A program made the position numbers and the translations under genes. This document shows positions 1-8,102 of a stretch of DNA of 32,262 bases, in pieces (within the stretch, counting starts at the first letter, position 1; every line of letters begins with the position of its first letter). Below the pieces are notes generated by a model. It did no database searches. It was not told the DNA's origin and was given only the letters and a program-made list of their open reading frames with translations. The DNA is from DATKXO01 sp035528995 (GTDB lineage: Bacteria; Planctomycetota; Phycisphaerae; UBA1845), in contig DATKXO010000388.1 in the NCBI GenBank assembly GCA_035528995.1, forward strand, positions 1 through 32,262, written 5' to 3'.

Positions 1-185
1 TGAACAAGGACGGTGCGGTCAACACGGCGGACGCATCGTCGGTGAAGTCGCGTCTCGGACAGTCGGGAGCGGGGGCCAACGTCCCGTACGATATCGACCG
101 CGATTGCAGCATCACGACGGCCGACCAGTCGTCGGTGAAGGCCCGCCTGGGCAACCTGGCGCCGGCCCCGTGCGAGTGCCCGTGA
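1..185 (+). CDS. C-terminal end of a dockerin-type secreted protein (5' end outside window)
   Basis: The frame is open from base 3 to the TGA at 183-185 and encodes the last 60 residues of a longer protein. Two tandem EF-hand-like calcium loops are visible, NKDGAVNTADASSVKSRLG and, about 30 residues later, DIDRDCSITTADQSSVKARLG. Paired D/N-x-D-G-x-(V/I)-(N/T)-x-x-D loops, each followed by a short helix, are the signature of type I dockerin repeats. In non-cellulosomal bacteria such as planctomycetes these usually sit at the C terminus of large exported proteins. The chain ends shortly after, in a Pro/Cys-rich stretch (APAPCECP). The upstream domains, and hence the protein's function, cannot be seen. 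The downstream gene accC is convergent. Confidence 0.8.
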   Translation, partial: NKDGAVNTADASSVKSRLGQSGAGANVPYDIDRDCSITTADQSSVKARLGNLAPAPCECP

Positions 186-243
186 CCGGCATCGGGCGGG
201 CGTCGAGTAACGATTGAGGCTGACGCGTGCGGATCACGACGAG

Positions 244-272
244 CGCACGGCCGCGTGGCGGCACGCCGTGCG
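244..272. terminator. Hairpin between convergent genes, possible terminator
   Basis: CGCACGGC (244-251) pairs perfectly with GCCGTGCG (265-272) around a 13-nt G+C-rich loop, in the 99-bp gap between the dockerin gene (+) and accC (-). There is no T-run on either side, so a role in termination is inferred from position only. Confidence 0.3.
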
Positions 273-284
273 GGCCTGGCCGGA

Positions 285-1679
285 TTAGTCGGAGGTCAGT
301 TCGCCGTTGTCCTTCATGTGGCGATCGAGGAAGCCGGTGTCGATCTTGCCGGCGACGAAGGCTTCGTGCTCGAAGATCTGCTGGAACAGGGGGATGGTGG
401 TCTTGATCGGGCTGATGACGATCTCGCGCAGACAGCGCCGCATGCAGCGGATGGCCTCGGTGCGGTCGGGTTGGTGGACGATCAGTTTGCCGATCAGTGA
501 GTCGTAGCGCGGCGAGACGCGGTACCCGTCGTGGATGTGCGTTTCGACACGCACTCCGAATCCGCCCGGGGCCTCGAACCGTTCGATCAGGCCGGCGCTA
601 GGCCTGAACCCGTTGCTCGGATCCTCCGCGTTGAGTCGGCACTCCATCGCGGCCCCGCGCGGGCGGATGTCGCGCTGATGGTAGGCCAGCGGCTGGCCGG
701 CGGCGATGGTGAGTTGGGCCTTGATGATGTCCACCCCGGTGGCCATCTCCGTCACCGGATGCTCGACCTGCACGCGGGTGTTGGTCTCGATGAAGTAGTA
801 CCTGCCGCGCTCGTCCACCAGGAATTCCACCGTCCCGGCGCTGAAGTACTTGGCGGCCTTGGCCAACCGCACCGCCGACTTGCACAACCCTTCCCGCGTG
901 CGGGCGTCGATGCTGGGCGCCGGGGTTTCCTCGATCAGTTTCTGATATCGGCGCTGCAGCGTGCAATCGCGCTCGTGGAGGTGGATCACGCCGCCCTGCT
1001 GATCGCCGAGAATCTGTACCTCGACGTGGCGCGGGTGCTCGATGTACTTCTCCAGGTAGACACCCCGGTCCTTGAAGGCCGCCTCCGCTTCCTGGCGGGC
1101 CATCCGCAGCGCGGGAGCCAACTCGTCCGGGCTGCGCACGATCCGCATGCCCCGTCCGCCACCGCCGGCCGACGCCTTGACCATCAGCGGGAAGCCGATC
1201 TTCTCGGCGAGATCGACCAACTCCTTTTCGTCCAGCTCCTCGTCCAGGCGGTCGGTGCCCGGAATGGTCGGCACCTTGCACCGCCGGGCCAGAGTCCGGG
1301 CCTGGGCCTTGTCGCCCAGCAGGCGCATCGAATCGGCGCTGGGGCCGATGAATTCGACCTTGGACGACCGGCACTTTTCCGCGAAATCGGCGTTCTCCGC
1401 CAGGAACCCGTACCCCGGATGGATCGCGTCGGCGTTGGCCACCTCGGCTGCCGCGATGATCCGGTCGCTCTTGAGGTAGCTTTCGGCAGGCGACGCCGCG
1501 CCGATGCAGATCGCCCGGTCCGCGTAATCGAGGTACCGCGAGCCGCGATCCTCTTCAGAGAAAACGCACACCGTCTCCAGGCCCATCTCCCGGCAGGCGC
1601 GCAGAATCCGCAGGGCGATCTCCCCGCGGTTGGCGACGAGAATCCTGCGGAACATCGGCGTGGTTTCGGATCGCTTCAC
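285..1679 (-). CDS. accC: Biotin carboxylase subunit of acetyl-CoA carboxylase
   Basis: This is the ATP-dependent enzyme that carboxylates the biotin carried by AccB, the first half-reaction of acetyl-CoA carboxylase (malonyl-CoA for fatty-acid synthesis, cytosolic). The 464-residue reading has the full biotin-carboxylase architecture. The N-terminal domain begins MFRRILVANRGEIALRIL and carries HPGYGFLAEN (87-96). The ATP-grasp glycine loop is AGGGGRGM (171-178). HERDCTLQRRYQK lies at 235-247, and the active-site strand FIETNTRVQVEHPVTEM at 296-312. Thr replaces the Met found in many homologues (FIEMNTR). The listed start is a GTG; an ATG at 1655 (MFRRIL) fits the family start better, and neither has a convincing Shine-Dalgarno site. 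The gene lies 64 bp downstream of accB on the same strand, so the two are probably co-transcribed. Confidence 0.96.
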   Translation of the reverse strand: MKRSETTPMFRRILVANRGEIALRILRACREMGLETVCVFSEEDRGSRYLDYADRAICIGAASPAESYLKSDRIIAAAEVANADAIHPGYGFLAENADFAEKCRSSKVEFIGPSADSMRLLGDKAQARTLARRCKVPTIPGTDRLDEELDEKELVDLAEKIGFPLMVKASAGGGGRGMRIVRSPDELAPALRMARQEAEAAFKDRGVYLEKYIEHPRHVEVQILGDQQGGVIHLHERDCTLQRRYQKLIEETPAPSIDARTREGLCKSAVRLAKAAKYFSAGTVEFLVDERGRYYFIETNTRVQVEHPVTEMATGVDIIKAQLTIAAGQPLAYHQRDIRPRGAAMECRLNAEDPSNGFRPSAGLIERFEAPGGFGVRVETHIHDGYRVSPRYDSLIGKLIVHQPDRTEAIRCMRRCLREIVISPIKTTIPLFQQIFEHEAFVAGKIDTGFLDRHMKDNGELTSD

Positions 1680-1743
1680 GTACCGTGTAACGATGGCCGG
1701 CCGGTAACGTGGTCAACGCCGCCGAGCGGCCCGGGAAATCACT

Positions 1744-2265
1744 CTAAGACGACGGACGGACCAGGAACAGCTCCTGACCGTATTCGATCGGCTCCTGATC
1801 CGCGACCACGATTCTCTCGATGGAGCCGCAGACCTCCGCCTTGATCTCGTTGAAGACCTTCATCGCCTCCACGATGCAGATCACCGTGTCGGCATCGACC
1901 GTGCTGCCCACTTGAACGAACGGTGGGGCGTCGGGATTCGGCGAGGAGTAGAACGTCCCCACCATCGGCGAGCGGATGGCGGCCAACCCCTCATCGGTGG
2001 TCACGCCGGTCTGCGCGTCGGGCGCCGAGTCTGCCTCGGTCTCGGCCGGTGCAGGTTCGGCGGCGTGCGCTCCGACCGGCGGTAACGCCGTTGCCGGCAG
2101 CGGCACCGGGTGAGTGATGGACGGCAGGCCCGCCATCGCCGGCGTGGCGTTGGACGAGCAACGTTTCAAGTTGATTTCTTCGCTCCCGTCGCGCAGCGAG
2201 ATCTCCGACAGATCGTTCTCCGTCATCATGCGGACAAGCTGCTGGATTTTGTCCAGATCAACCAA
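1744..2265 (-). CDS. accB: Biotin carboxyl carrier protein of acetyl-CoA carboxylase
   Basis: The 173-residue protein carries the biotin that AccC carboxylates and the carboxyltransferase then uses. It has the usual three parts. The N-terminal helix region is MVDLDKIQQLVRMM. A Pro/Ala/Glu-rich linker covers about residues 40-95. The C-terminal biotinyl domain includes SPMVGTFY (99-106) and the biotinylation motif EAMK with Lys136. The start is set by GGAGG at 2276-2272, six bases before the TTG at 2265. An in-frame GTG at 2319 overlaps the pepP stop codon, but it would add 18 basic residues not seen in the family. The gene lies 50 bp downstream of pepP and 64 bp upstream of accC. Many bacteria have efp between pepP and accB; here there is no room for it. 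Confidence 0.95.
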   Translation of the reverse strand: MVDLDKIQQLVRMMTENDLSEISLRDGSEEINLKRCSSNATPAMAGLPSITHPVPLPATALPPVGAHAAEPAPAETEADSAPDAQTGVTTDEGLAAIRSPMVGTFYSSPNPDAPPFVQVGSTVDADTVICIVEAMKVFNEIKAEVCGSIERIVVADQEPIEYGQELFLVRPSS

Positions 2266-2271
2266 AGCCAA

Positions 2272-2276
2272 CCTCC
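2272..2276 (-). promoter_or_regulatory. Ribosome binding site that decides the accB start
   Basis: The minus strand reads GGAGG here, followed by six bases and a TTG codon (2265-2263). This is the only good Shine-Dalgarno match upstream of the conserved VDLDKIQQL segment, so it favours a TTG start over the upstream in-frame GTG. Confidence 0.7.
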
Positions 2277-2315
2277 GTCGGGGACCCGTGGGCAGGTGCC
2301 CGGCAACGCGGCCCC

Positions 2316-3428
2316 TCACAGCACAGCGTCGGCAATATCGCTGCTCAGCGAACTCAGCACCCGGGTCCCGCTGGCCGTTACCAGAATGTCATCCTCGATG
2401 CGGACGCCACCGACACCCGGGAGGTAAATCCCCGGCTCGACCGTGACCACCATGCCGGGCTCCAGCTTGGCCTGTGATCTCCAGCTTAAAGACGGCGCTT
2501 CGTGCGTGTCCAGACCCAGGCCGTGGCCCAGACCGTGACCGAAGTACTTCCCGAAACCCGCCTTCTTGATGTGCTTCCGGGCGACTGCGTCCACGTCGCA
2601 CATCCGCTCACCCGGCCGGATCGCGGCGATCGCCTTCTGCTGTGCCTCCAGAACGATCCCGTAAATCTTGCGAATTCTCGGCGGGATCGTACCGACGAAT
2701 ACCATGCGGGTCAAGTCGCTGCGATAGAAGCGGTAGATGGCGCCCCAGTCGAACAGGATGGCGCTGCCGCGCTTCACCTGGCGCGAACCGGGGTGGGCGT
2801 GCGGTAGGGCGGCGTTGGGTCCCTCGGCCACGATGCTTGGAAAAGCACACCCGCTGGCGCCGCGCTTCAGCATCTCGTACTCCAGGCGGGCGGCGAGCTG
2901 CTGTTCGGTCTGTCCGACGCGGATCGATCGGCACATCGCCTTGAAGGCATCCTGGGCGACCTTGATCGCGTCGTCGATGATCTTCAGTTCCGCGGCGTCC
3001 TTGCGGACGCGCAACTCGTTCGCGATCGGCGGGGCCTTGACCAGCCGCGTCGGCCTGCCCGCCTTCCGCAACTCGGCGTGCGCTTCCAGCGTCATGTGAT
3101 CGGCCTGCACCGCCAACGACGGCAGCCCGAAGCGTCGGCAGACCTTGCCGATCTCGGGTTCCAGCAGGCCCTTGCGCATTACCCTGGGCAGCCAGGGGCA
3201 CTCCTGGTTCAGGGCTTCGTCGAACCGGCTGTCGCTGATCACGCAGAGACGCTGCGGCGTGATCAGCACGGCCGAGTCCTCGCCGGTGAACCCGGTGAAG
3301 TAGTGATAATCCATGTGGTTGGTGACCAGATAGGCCGACAGCTTCTTCTCGGCCATCCGGGCCCGGGCTGCCGCGATGCGGTCGGCGAACAGCCTGGGCA
3401 TCGACCGTTTCTTCTTCGTTCGGGCCAT
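2316..3428 (-). CDS. M24 family aminopeptidase (Xaa-Pro aminopeptidase type)
   Basis: This cytosolic two-metal peptidase of the M24B family removes N-terminal residues from Xaa-Pro peptides or cleaves related dipeptides; sequence alone does not separate aminopeptidase P from prolidase. The 370-residue chain has a creatinase-like N-terminal domain (about 10-140) and a pita-bread catalytic domain. All five metal ligands are visible: Asp227 (FDWGA), Asp238 (SDLTR), His302 (GHGLGLDTHE), Glu331 (VEPGIY) and Glu345 (RIEDD). The start at 3428 follows AGGAGG (3439-3434) with five bases of spacing; a longer in-frame reading from 3533 has no such site. It is the first gene of a pepP-accB-accC block whose order is widely conserved in bacteria. 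A basic N terminus (MARTKKKRSM) is the only unusual trait. Confidence 0.92.
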   Translation of the reverse strand: MARTKKKRSMPRLFADRIAAARARMAEKKLSAYLVTNHMDYHYFTGFTGEDSAVLITPQRLCVISDSRFDEALNQECPWLPRVMRKGLLEPEIGKVCRRFGLPSLAVQADHMTLEAHAELRKAGRPTRLVKAPPIANELRVRKDAAELKIIDDAIKVAQDAFKAMCRSIRVGQTEQQLAARLEYEMLKRGASGCAFPSIVAEGPNAALPHAHPGSRQVKRGSAILFDWGAIYRFYRSDLTRMVFVGTIPPRIRKIYGIVLEAQQKAIAAIRPGERMCDVDAVARKHIKKAGFGKYFGHGLGHGLGLDTHEAPSLSWRSQAKLEPGMVVTVEPGIYLPGVGGVRIEDDILVTASGTRVLSSLSSDIADAVL

Positions 3429-3572
3429 CGAATCCTCCTGTGGCGATGTGGTCGCTTCCGCGTGGACCGCGCCGGGGCAACCGCTCGCGACAACCGGTGA
3501 ACGGCTCTCGTCATCGAACGCCCATGATGCCACGCGGGCGGCGCCGAGTCAAAAGCGCGGGCCGGCCGCGGA

Positions 3573-4523
3573 TCACGCCTCGGCCGGCAGCAGGTCGCGG
3601 ATCGGGCCGAAGGGAAACTCGTCCAGCAGGTCGCGGACCTTCTCGGCGAAGCGCGCCCGTCCCCAGCCCTGATGCAGCCGGGTTCGCCAGGGGATCGCCA
3701 AGTCCAATTCCGCAAAGGCGTTCGGGTCGAACTCGTGGGGATGAAAGTACAGCACGGCCGGGATGCCCCGCCGCTCGAGTTGGCGAATGCCCAGGCGAAT
3801 CAGCCCCAGGGGCAGTACTCGGAAGTACCCGCCGCCGCCCATCGGCATCCGGCGCCCCAGCAGCTTCAGCGTCGCCACCGGGACCTCGATCAACGCCGCT
3901 CCCGCCGCCGTGCGCAGATAATGCTCGTACGGCGGCCAACCATCGATCCCGTAAGTGCGGATGCGCATGGGAAAAATCGATGAATCGTATCGCACACCGC
4001 ACTCGCCCAGCACGTCCAGGGCCCACAGGTTCGAGGCCAGGATCGAGAACTTGGGCGCTCGATACGCGTAGACCTCGCTGCCGATCAGGTCCTCCACGAG
4101 GCCCTTGGCCCGCAGCAGGTCCTCGCGAAAACGCCGGGGGTCCAGAGTGGTCAGTTCGGTGTGGTCCCAGCCGTGGGTCTGCACCTCATGCCCCGCGTCG
4201 TGCAGATCGCGGACCAGCCCCGGCGCCTTGCGGGCCGCCAGGCCCAGGACGAAGAAAGTGGCCCGCACGCCGAATTCATCGAGCAGCTCCAGAACACGGT
4301 GCATGCCGCCCACAAAACGCTCGGATACCGGGAGCGACCGGTCGAAAACCGATTGCTGCCAGTCCTCAACGTCGATCGATAACGCGTGAGTCAGCGGGCG
4401 CGATTTGTCCCGCGAAATCGAGCGGTAGAACACGCCTTCACACGGTGTGTCGTCCCAGAGCGGGCCGCTGTCCGCCCGGCTGGAGACATCTTTTGCGATC
4501 GTCTTCGTCGAAGTGGATGACAT
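3573..4523 (-). CDS. Polysaccharide deacetylase, DUF3473 / XrtA-associated type
   Basis: A NodB-fold carbohydrate esterase of 316 residues, expected to remove acetyl groups from an amino-sugar polysaccharide. The metal and catalytic motifs are in place: SIDVEDW (about 49-55, replacing the usual TFDDG), HGWDH (His-x3-His) and YRAPKFS. The C-terminal part around YFHPHEFDP and the Leu/Arg-rich end match the DUF3473 extension found in deacetylases of exopolysaccharide and PEP-CTERM/exosortase A loci. No exosortase, PEP-CTERM protein or glycosyltransferase is next to it here, so it is an orphan copy. No signal peptide is seen. The start at 4523 is chosen because it follows the stop of the upstream gene (4537) by 13 bp; a start at 4583 would overlap it. 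Confidence 0.88.
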   Translation of the reverse strand: MSSTSTKTIAKDVSSRADSGPLWDDTPCEGVFYRSISRDKSRPLTHALSIDVEDWQQSVFDRSLPVSERFVGGMHRVLELLDEFGVRATFFVLGLAARKAPGLVRDLHDAGHEVQTHGWDHTELTTLDPRRFREDLLRAKGLVEDLIGSEVYAYRAPKFSILASNLWALDVLGECGVRYDSSIFPMRIRTYGIDGWPPYEHYLRTAAGAALIEVPVATLKLLGRRMPMGGGGYFRVLPLGLIRLGIRQLERRGIPAVLYFHPHEFDPNAFAELDLAIPWRTRLHQGWGRARFAEKVRDLLDEFPFGPIRDLLPAEA

Positions 4524-4536
4524 TCTGAGCCCGAGG

Positions 4537-5865
4537 CTACGGTTCGAGGCTGCTGAACCAGCAGGCAAGATCGCGAACCTCATCTTCGGTCAGGGTGGCC
4601 CCGTTGTGCGCCGTGCCCTCCGGCAGGAAACGCTCTTCAAGCGCGGCTGTGCGGTCATCGCCGCGCAGGGCGGGTCCGATGCTGCCCGATGCGTCGGCCT
4701 GGTGACAGGCGGCGCAGATGTTGGCGCCGTAGGCGGCCTCCCCTTCACCGGCCTCCGCTCCGGGCACGTCACAGGGGCCGGCCTCCGCCGGCGGTGTATC
4801 GCCCCCGTCCGCCCCGTCGTCGCCACCGGCCTGGTCACCCAACGTCGCCAGCCACGCGGCCACGTCCAGGATGTCCGTGTCACTCAGCGTGGCGCCGAAG
4901 TGGTTTCCCCCGCCACCGAAGCGCTCCTCCATCGCCGGTAGCTGACCGGGGCCTTGCAGGTTGGGCTCACCGCCGGCGTCCGCGCCGTGACAGTTGCCGC
5001 AGCCGGCGGCAGCATAGGCGGCTTCGCCGGCGACCGGATCGCCCTCCGGTGGCTCCTCCTCACCGGGCTCCTCCGGCCCGGGTTCGCCTTCACCAACCGG
5101 CACGACGATGACTTCCACAAGGTCTTCTGCCGCCATCTGCCCGTTCTTGATTGTAAGCCGGAACGTCAGGGTGATCTCCGCGGCCCCGGGATCGGGCGCG
5201 ATGAACGTGGCCGTCGGGCTATCGGCACCTTCCAACTCGACCTCTGGTCCGCTCTCGAGTGGACGCCACTGAAAGATCGCCGTCTCAGCCGGTAAATTCA
5301 GCGACCCGGCGCTCGACAGGGTCACCTCGGCACCGGCAGCGACCGGTTCGTCCGGTCCGGACCCTATCGCCAGCAGGACGGCCTCATCGCGCGGGATGAA
5401 CAGGTAGACCCAGTCCGACGTCGTGTTCCCGTCCGCATCCGTCACCCGTAGCTCGAAGCCGAGGCTCTCGCCGGGGATTACGTCGTCCGGGACGGTGAAC
5501 GCCGCTTCGGGGGTGTCCGCCCCCGTCAGCTCGACCTGGGTGCCCGCCACCTGGAACCACCGCACGACCGGGTCGGGGTCCTCATCACCCTGGTCCGGGT
5601 CCGAGCCGCTGCCGCTGAGCGCGACCTCGGTGCCCGGGAACACGAATCCGTACGCGGAACTGCTGGCTCGGGCGGTCGGCGGCTCGCCGATCAACGCAGC
5701 GCCGTCGGCACCCTCGTCATCGGCCGGCGCCGCTCCACCGACGCCGGAGGACTGCTGACAACCGGCAGCCACGACCAGCAAACCGGCGCACGCGACAGCC
5801 AAGGTCACGGTGGTCGCATGCCAATACCGATCCACGGCTACCCATCGGGGTCGAGCTTGCGACAT
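4537..5865 (-). CDS. Lipoprotein with two Ig/PKD-like domains and two cytochrome c domains
   Basis: This 442-residue protein begins with a lipoprotein signal (VVAAGC, lipid Cys36). Two beta-sandwich repeats follow, at about 60-160 and 165-256, with PKD/K319-like wording (VELTGADTPEAAFTVP and VELEGADSPTATFIAP). An acidic Pro/Glu linker leads to two class I cytochrome c domains with haem motifs CGNCH (289-293) and CAACH (384-388). Each haem domain ends in a DVAAWLA-type helix. No Met sits at the usual distal position; both domains have His before the last helix (His322 in NHFGATL, His420 in AHNGATL). The ATG at 5865 lies just after the stop of the upstream paralogue (5870-5872), so the pair is almost certainly one operon. 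It is probably a periplasmic or outer-membrane-anchored electron carrier. Its partner oxidase or dehydrogenase is not in the window. Confidence 0.82.
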   Translation of the reverse strand: MSQARPRWVAVDRYWHATTVTLAVACAGLLVVAAGCQQSSGVGGAAPADDEGADGAALIGEPPTARASSSAYGFVFPGTEVALSGSGSDPDQGDEDPDPVVRWFQVAGTQVELTGADTPEAAFTVPDDVIPGESLGFELRVTDADGNTTSDWVYLFIPRDEAVLLAIGSGPDEPVAAGAEVTLSSAGSLNLPAETAIFQWRPLESGPEVELEGADSPTATFIAPDPGAAEITLTFRLTIKNGQMAAEDLVEVIVVPVGEGEPGPEEPGEEEPPEGDPVAGEAAYAAAGCGNCHGADAGGEPNLQGPGQLPAMEERFGGGGNHFGATLSDTDILDVAAWLATLGDQAGGDDGADGGDTPPAEAGPCDVPGAEAGEGEAAYGANICAACHQADASGSIGPALRGDDRTAALEERFLPEGTAHNGATLTEDEVRDLACWFSSLEP

Positions 5866-5869
5866 CCTG

Positions 5870-6868
5870 CTACTCCAGCGTGGCCAGCCAGGCGGCCACG
5901 TCGGTGATCTCCTGTTCGGTGAGCGTGGTCCCGAGATGGTTGCCGCCACCGCCGAACCGCTGCTCCAGAGCGGGTGTTCGCTCGCCGCGCAGATCCGGGC
6001 CTGACGCGCCGCTGGCGTCCTCGCCATGGCACGCCCCGCAGCCGGCGGTGGCGTAGGCGGCCTGGCCGGCTGCCGGATCGCCCTGTACGTCCCCGTCGCC
6101 ATCGGATGCCGGGGCGGCGACCGTCACCGACAGCTCAACGGAATCCGTCCCCGTGGGGGCCGAAACCGTGAGCCGGAACGTCAGGACGGTCTCCTGGGCG
6201 ACACCGGGCGCGACGAACGTCGCCGACGCCGTATCCGCGCCGCTCAGCTCTACCGCATCGCCACCCACCTGCGACCACGCGTAGGCCAGCTCGTGGCCCT
6301 CGATGAAGCTCAGCGAGGCCGTCCCGTCCAGCGTGACGGTCTGCCCCGCCTCGATACTGGCCGGAGCGCCGGCCCGTGCCAGCACATCACCGACCTCTTC
6401 GAATCCGGCCGCGTCGGCCGCATCGACGACCACCAGCAGACCGTGGGCGGCCATCGCTTCTTTGCTCAGCAACACGTCCAGGAACACGTCAACCGGGTGG
6501 CCGGCCGGGATCACGATCGAAATCCCCGTGTCGAAGCTCAGCCGACCGTGGAGCCCCTGCACCCCGGCGGCCTGCAGAAACGGCGTGATCACCTGCCCGT
6601 GGTTGAACGTGAAGATGCCCATGGGCAGATCCGCGTCGAAGGACCCGTCTCCGTCGCGGTCCAGCCTGGCCCGGACCTGATCCACGTCCACGTCGGCCGG
6701 GTCCCGCGGCGGGTCATCGCCGGGTAACCCGGCGGGTCTCTCGATGCCGCATCCCGCGACAATCGCTATCCACAGCAAGGAACAGATTCTGGGCCCGCTC
6801 CCAAGGCGGTCCCACCGTGGTGGCTGCCATCGGCGGGCACCCGGTTCGACGTCTCGGTCCCTCGTCAT
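5870..6868 (-). CDS. Lipoprotein with Ig/PKD-like domain and one cytochrome c domain
   Basis: The 332-residue protein is a paralogue of the gene just downstream. It has a lipobox (IAIVAGC, lipid Cys40), then a unique region at about 60-165 that includes DRDGDGSFDAD, a possible calcium-binding loop. A PKD/K319-like domain follows at about 168-252 (AYAWSQVGG, VELSGADTASATFVAP), then one cytochrome c domain with CGACH (277-281). As in the neighbour, the expected distal Met is absent and a His (His311, NHLGTTL) precedes the final DVAAWLA helix. The ATG at 6868 is preceded by GGAG about 11 bases upstream, and a longer reading from 6919 lacks support. The stop codon lies 4 bp before the next start, indicating translational coupling. 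Confidence 0.8.
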   Translation of the reverse strand: MTRDRDVEPGARRWQPPRWDRLGSGPRICSLLWIAIVAGCGIERPAGLPGDDPPRDPADVDVDQVRARLDRDGDGSFDADLPMGIFTFNHGQVITPFLQAAGVQGLHGRLSFDTGISIVIPAGHPVDVFLDVLLSKEAMAAHGLLVVVDAADAAGFEEVGDVLARAGAPASIEAGQTVTLDGTASLSFIEGHELAYAWSQVGGDAVELSGADTASATFVAPGVAQETVLTFRLTVSAPTGTDSVELSVTVAAPASDGDGDVQGDPAAGQAAYATAGCGACHGEDASGASGPDLRGERTPALEQRFGGGGNHLGTTLTEQEITDVAAWLATLE

Positions 6869-7023
6869 CAGAGAGTTTCTCCGCACGGAAGTCGAACGGC
6901 GGTCCACCGTCAGGCCCATCTGCGATCGAGTCGGGCCGAGGTCGCTCCGTTCGCGTGGGTGCGTGTTAAGCCGACCGGCATCCCGGACCCCGTGCCGTGC
7001 GGGCGCGGGACGGCGGGTCGGGA

Positions 7024-7620
7024 CTATCTCTTGGCCTTGCGCCGCTTGGCGGTTTTCTTCTTTGCGCCGGAGGTTTTCTTCTTCTTGGTTTCTGGCTTTG
7101 CCCCGGCCTTTGGTTTGGCCTTGGCCCCTTTCTGGGGCTTGGCCTTGGGCGTCATCTTCGCCTTGACCTTGACTGGGGGCTTGGCCTTCGCTTTGCTGCT
7201 AGTGGTTCTTGGGGGCGCGGCGGGCTTCTTGGCGGACGCCTTGGACTTGGCCGACGAGGCCTTCTTCTTTGCAGTGGCGACCGGCTCGACGCGCTCCCGC
7301 TGCGATATCCAGTCCAACATCTCTTGAGGGATCGGAATCTTCGCGTCGATGGGGTGGATGGTCAGCTCGGTGTAGTAGCCTTCGGCCCGGTAGCGCTCGA
7401 GCTGCGCTTCGATGTCGCTGCGTTCGACGGACTTCAGCAGCGTCAACGGAATCCCGCGCGAGTAGCCCACCAGCTTCCACTGGAACGGGGGGATCTCCTT
7501 GGCGGCCGGTGCCTTCTTCGCGGCTGGGCCAGGGGTGGCGCCCGCAGCCGAACCGCTGTCCGCTGTGCCTGCGGAGACCTCGGACGTGCTCTCGACCGGT
7601 TTGCCCTCGCCACCACTCAC
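7024..7620 (-). CDS. Small protein with conserved-looking core and Lys/Ala/Pro-rich histone-like tail
   Basis: I do not recognise a named family. The 198-residue protein has three parts. Residues 1-42 are Ser/Gly/Ala-rich and disordered-looking. Residues 45-108 form a plausible folded core (FQWKLVGYSRGIPLTLLKS, ERYRAEGYYTELTIHPID, ending in MLDWISQRER). Residues 117-198 are a low-complexity tail of KAKAKP/KKK repeats that resembles the C-terminal arm of histone H1 or bacterial H1-like proteins. The tail could bind DNA or RNA; this is inferred from composition only. The start is a GTG at 7620 with no clear Shine-Dalgarno site. The gene diverges from the tRNA-Arg promoter about 100 bp upstream. 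Confidence 0.65.
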   Translation of the reverse strand: MSGGEGKPVESTSEVSAGTADSGSAAGATPGPAAKKAPAAKEIPPFQWKLVGYSRGIPLTLLKSVERSDIEAQLERYRAEGYYTELTIHPIDAKIPIPQEMLDWISQRERVEPVATAKKKASSAKSKASAKKPAAPPRTTSSKAKAKPPVKVKAKMTPKAKPQKGAKAKPKAGAKPETKKKKTSGAKKKTAKRRKAKR

Positions 7621-7719
7621 GCCGGTGGTATAACATGATTCTCAAGGGACTACAACCGGAATCCCGGCCGTGCCCCGGGCGCCGATCGAGCACCGTCGCC
7701 GGCCTCCGGCGGCGCCCCG

Positions 7720-7748
7720 TTGGCAGTGCCGCCGCAGTCGCGTATAAT
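7720..7748 (+). promoter_or_regulatory. Sigma-70-type promoter for tRNA-Arg
   Basis: TTGGCA (7720-7725) and a perfect TATAAT (7743-7748) are separated by 17 bp. Transcription would begin near 7755, about 60 bases before the tRNA, and no protein gene lies between. Confidence 0.7.
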
Positions 7749-7814
7749 CACTGCGGCCCCGGACCTCCCGGCCGCCTGTTCGACCGTCCGGCAGGGAGAG
7801 TTACCGGCCCACAG

Positions 7815-7888
7815 GCGCTCGTAGCTCAATTGGATAGAGTGGCAGACTTCGAATCTGTAGGTTGGAGGTTCGAGTCCTCCCGGGCGCA
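7815..7888 (+). tRNA. tRNA-Arg (anticodon UCG)
   Basis: A full cloverleaf folds by eye. The acceptor stem is GCGCTCG/CGGGCGC with one G-T pair. The D arm is GCTC/GAGT. The anticodon stem GCAGA/TCTGT has the loop CTTCGAA, giving anticodon TCG. The T arm GGAGG/CCTCC has the loop TTCGAGT, and the discriminator is A at 7888. CCA is not encoded. It decodes CGA (and possibly other CGN) arginine codons. A weak G+C hairpin with a TTGTT tail at 7919-7959 may end the transcript. Confidence 0.95.
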
Positions 7889-8102
7889 TCAGCCTCGACA
7901 ATGAAGATCGCGTGTTTCAGGGGCGGCTTGCGCGCTGGACGAACGGCGGGCCCCTTGTTACCGGCGCATGCCGGAAGGGGGGGAGGTGCTGTCGGCGCGG
8001 CGCCGTCAAGACCATGCACTCGCCTTGCCGGACCGACAGCGCGCCGGCCACACCTCCAGGGCTACCCGCGACGGCCCGTCACGGTAGCGGTCTCAGATTC
8101 CT

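Noticed and set aside
531..1844. A 437-codon plus-strand frame across accC
   Set aside because: It is the antisense of an unmistakable biotin carboxylase.
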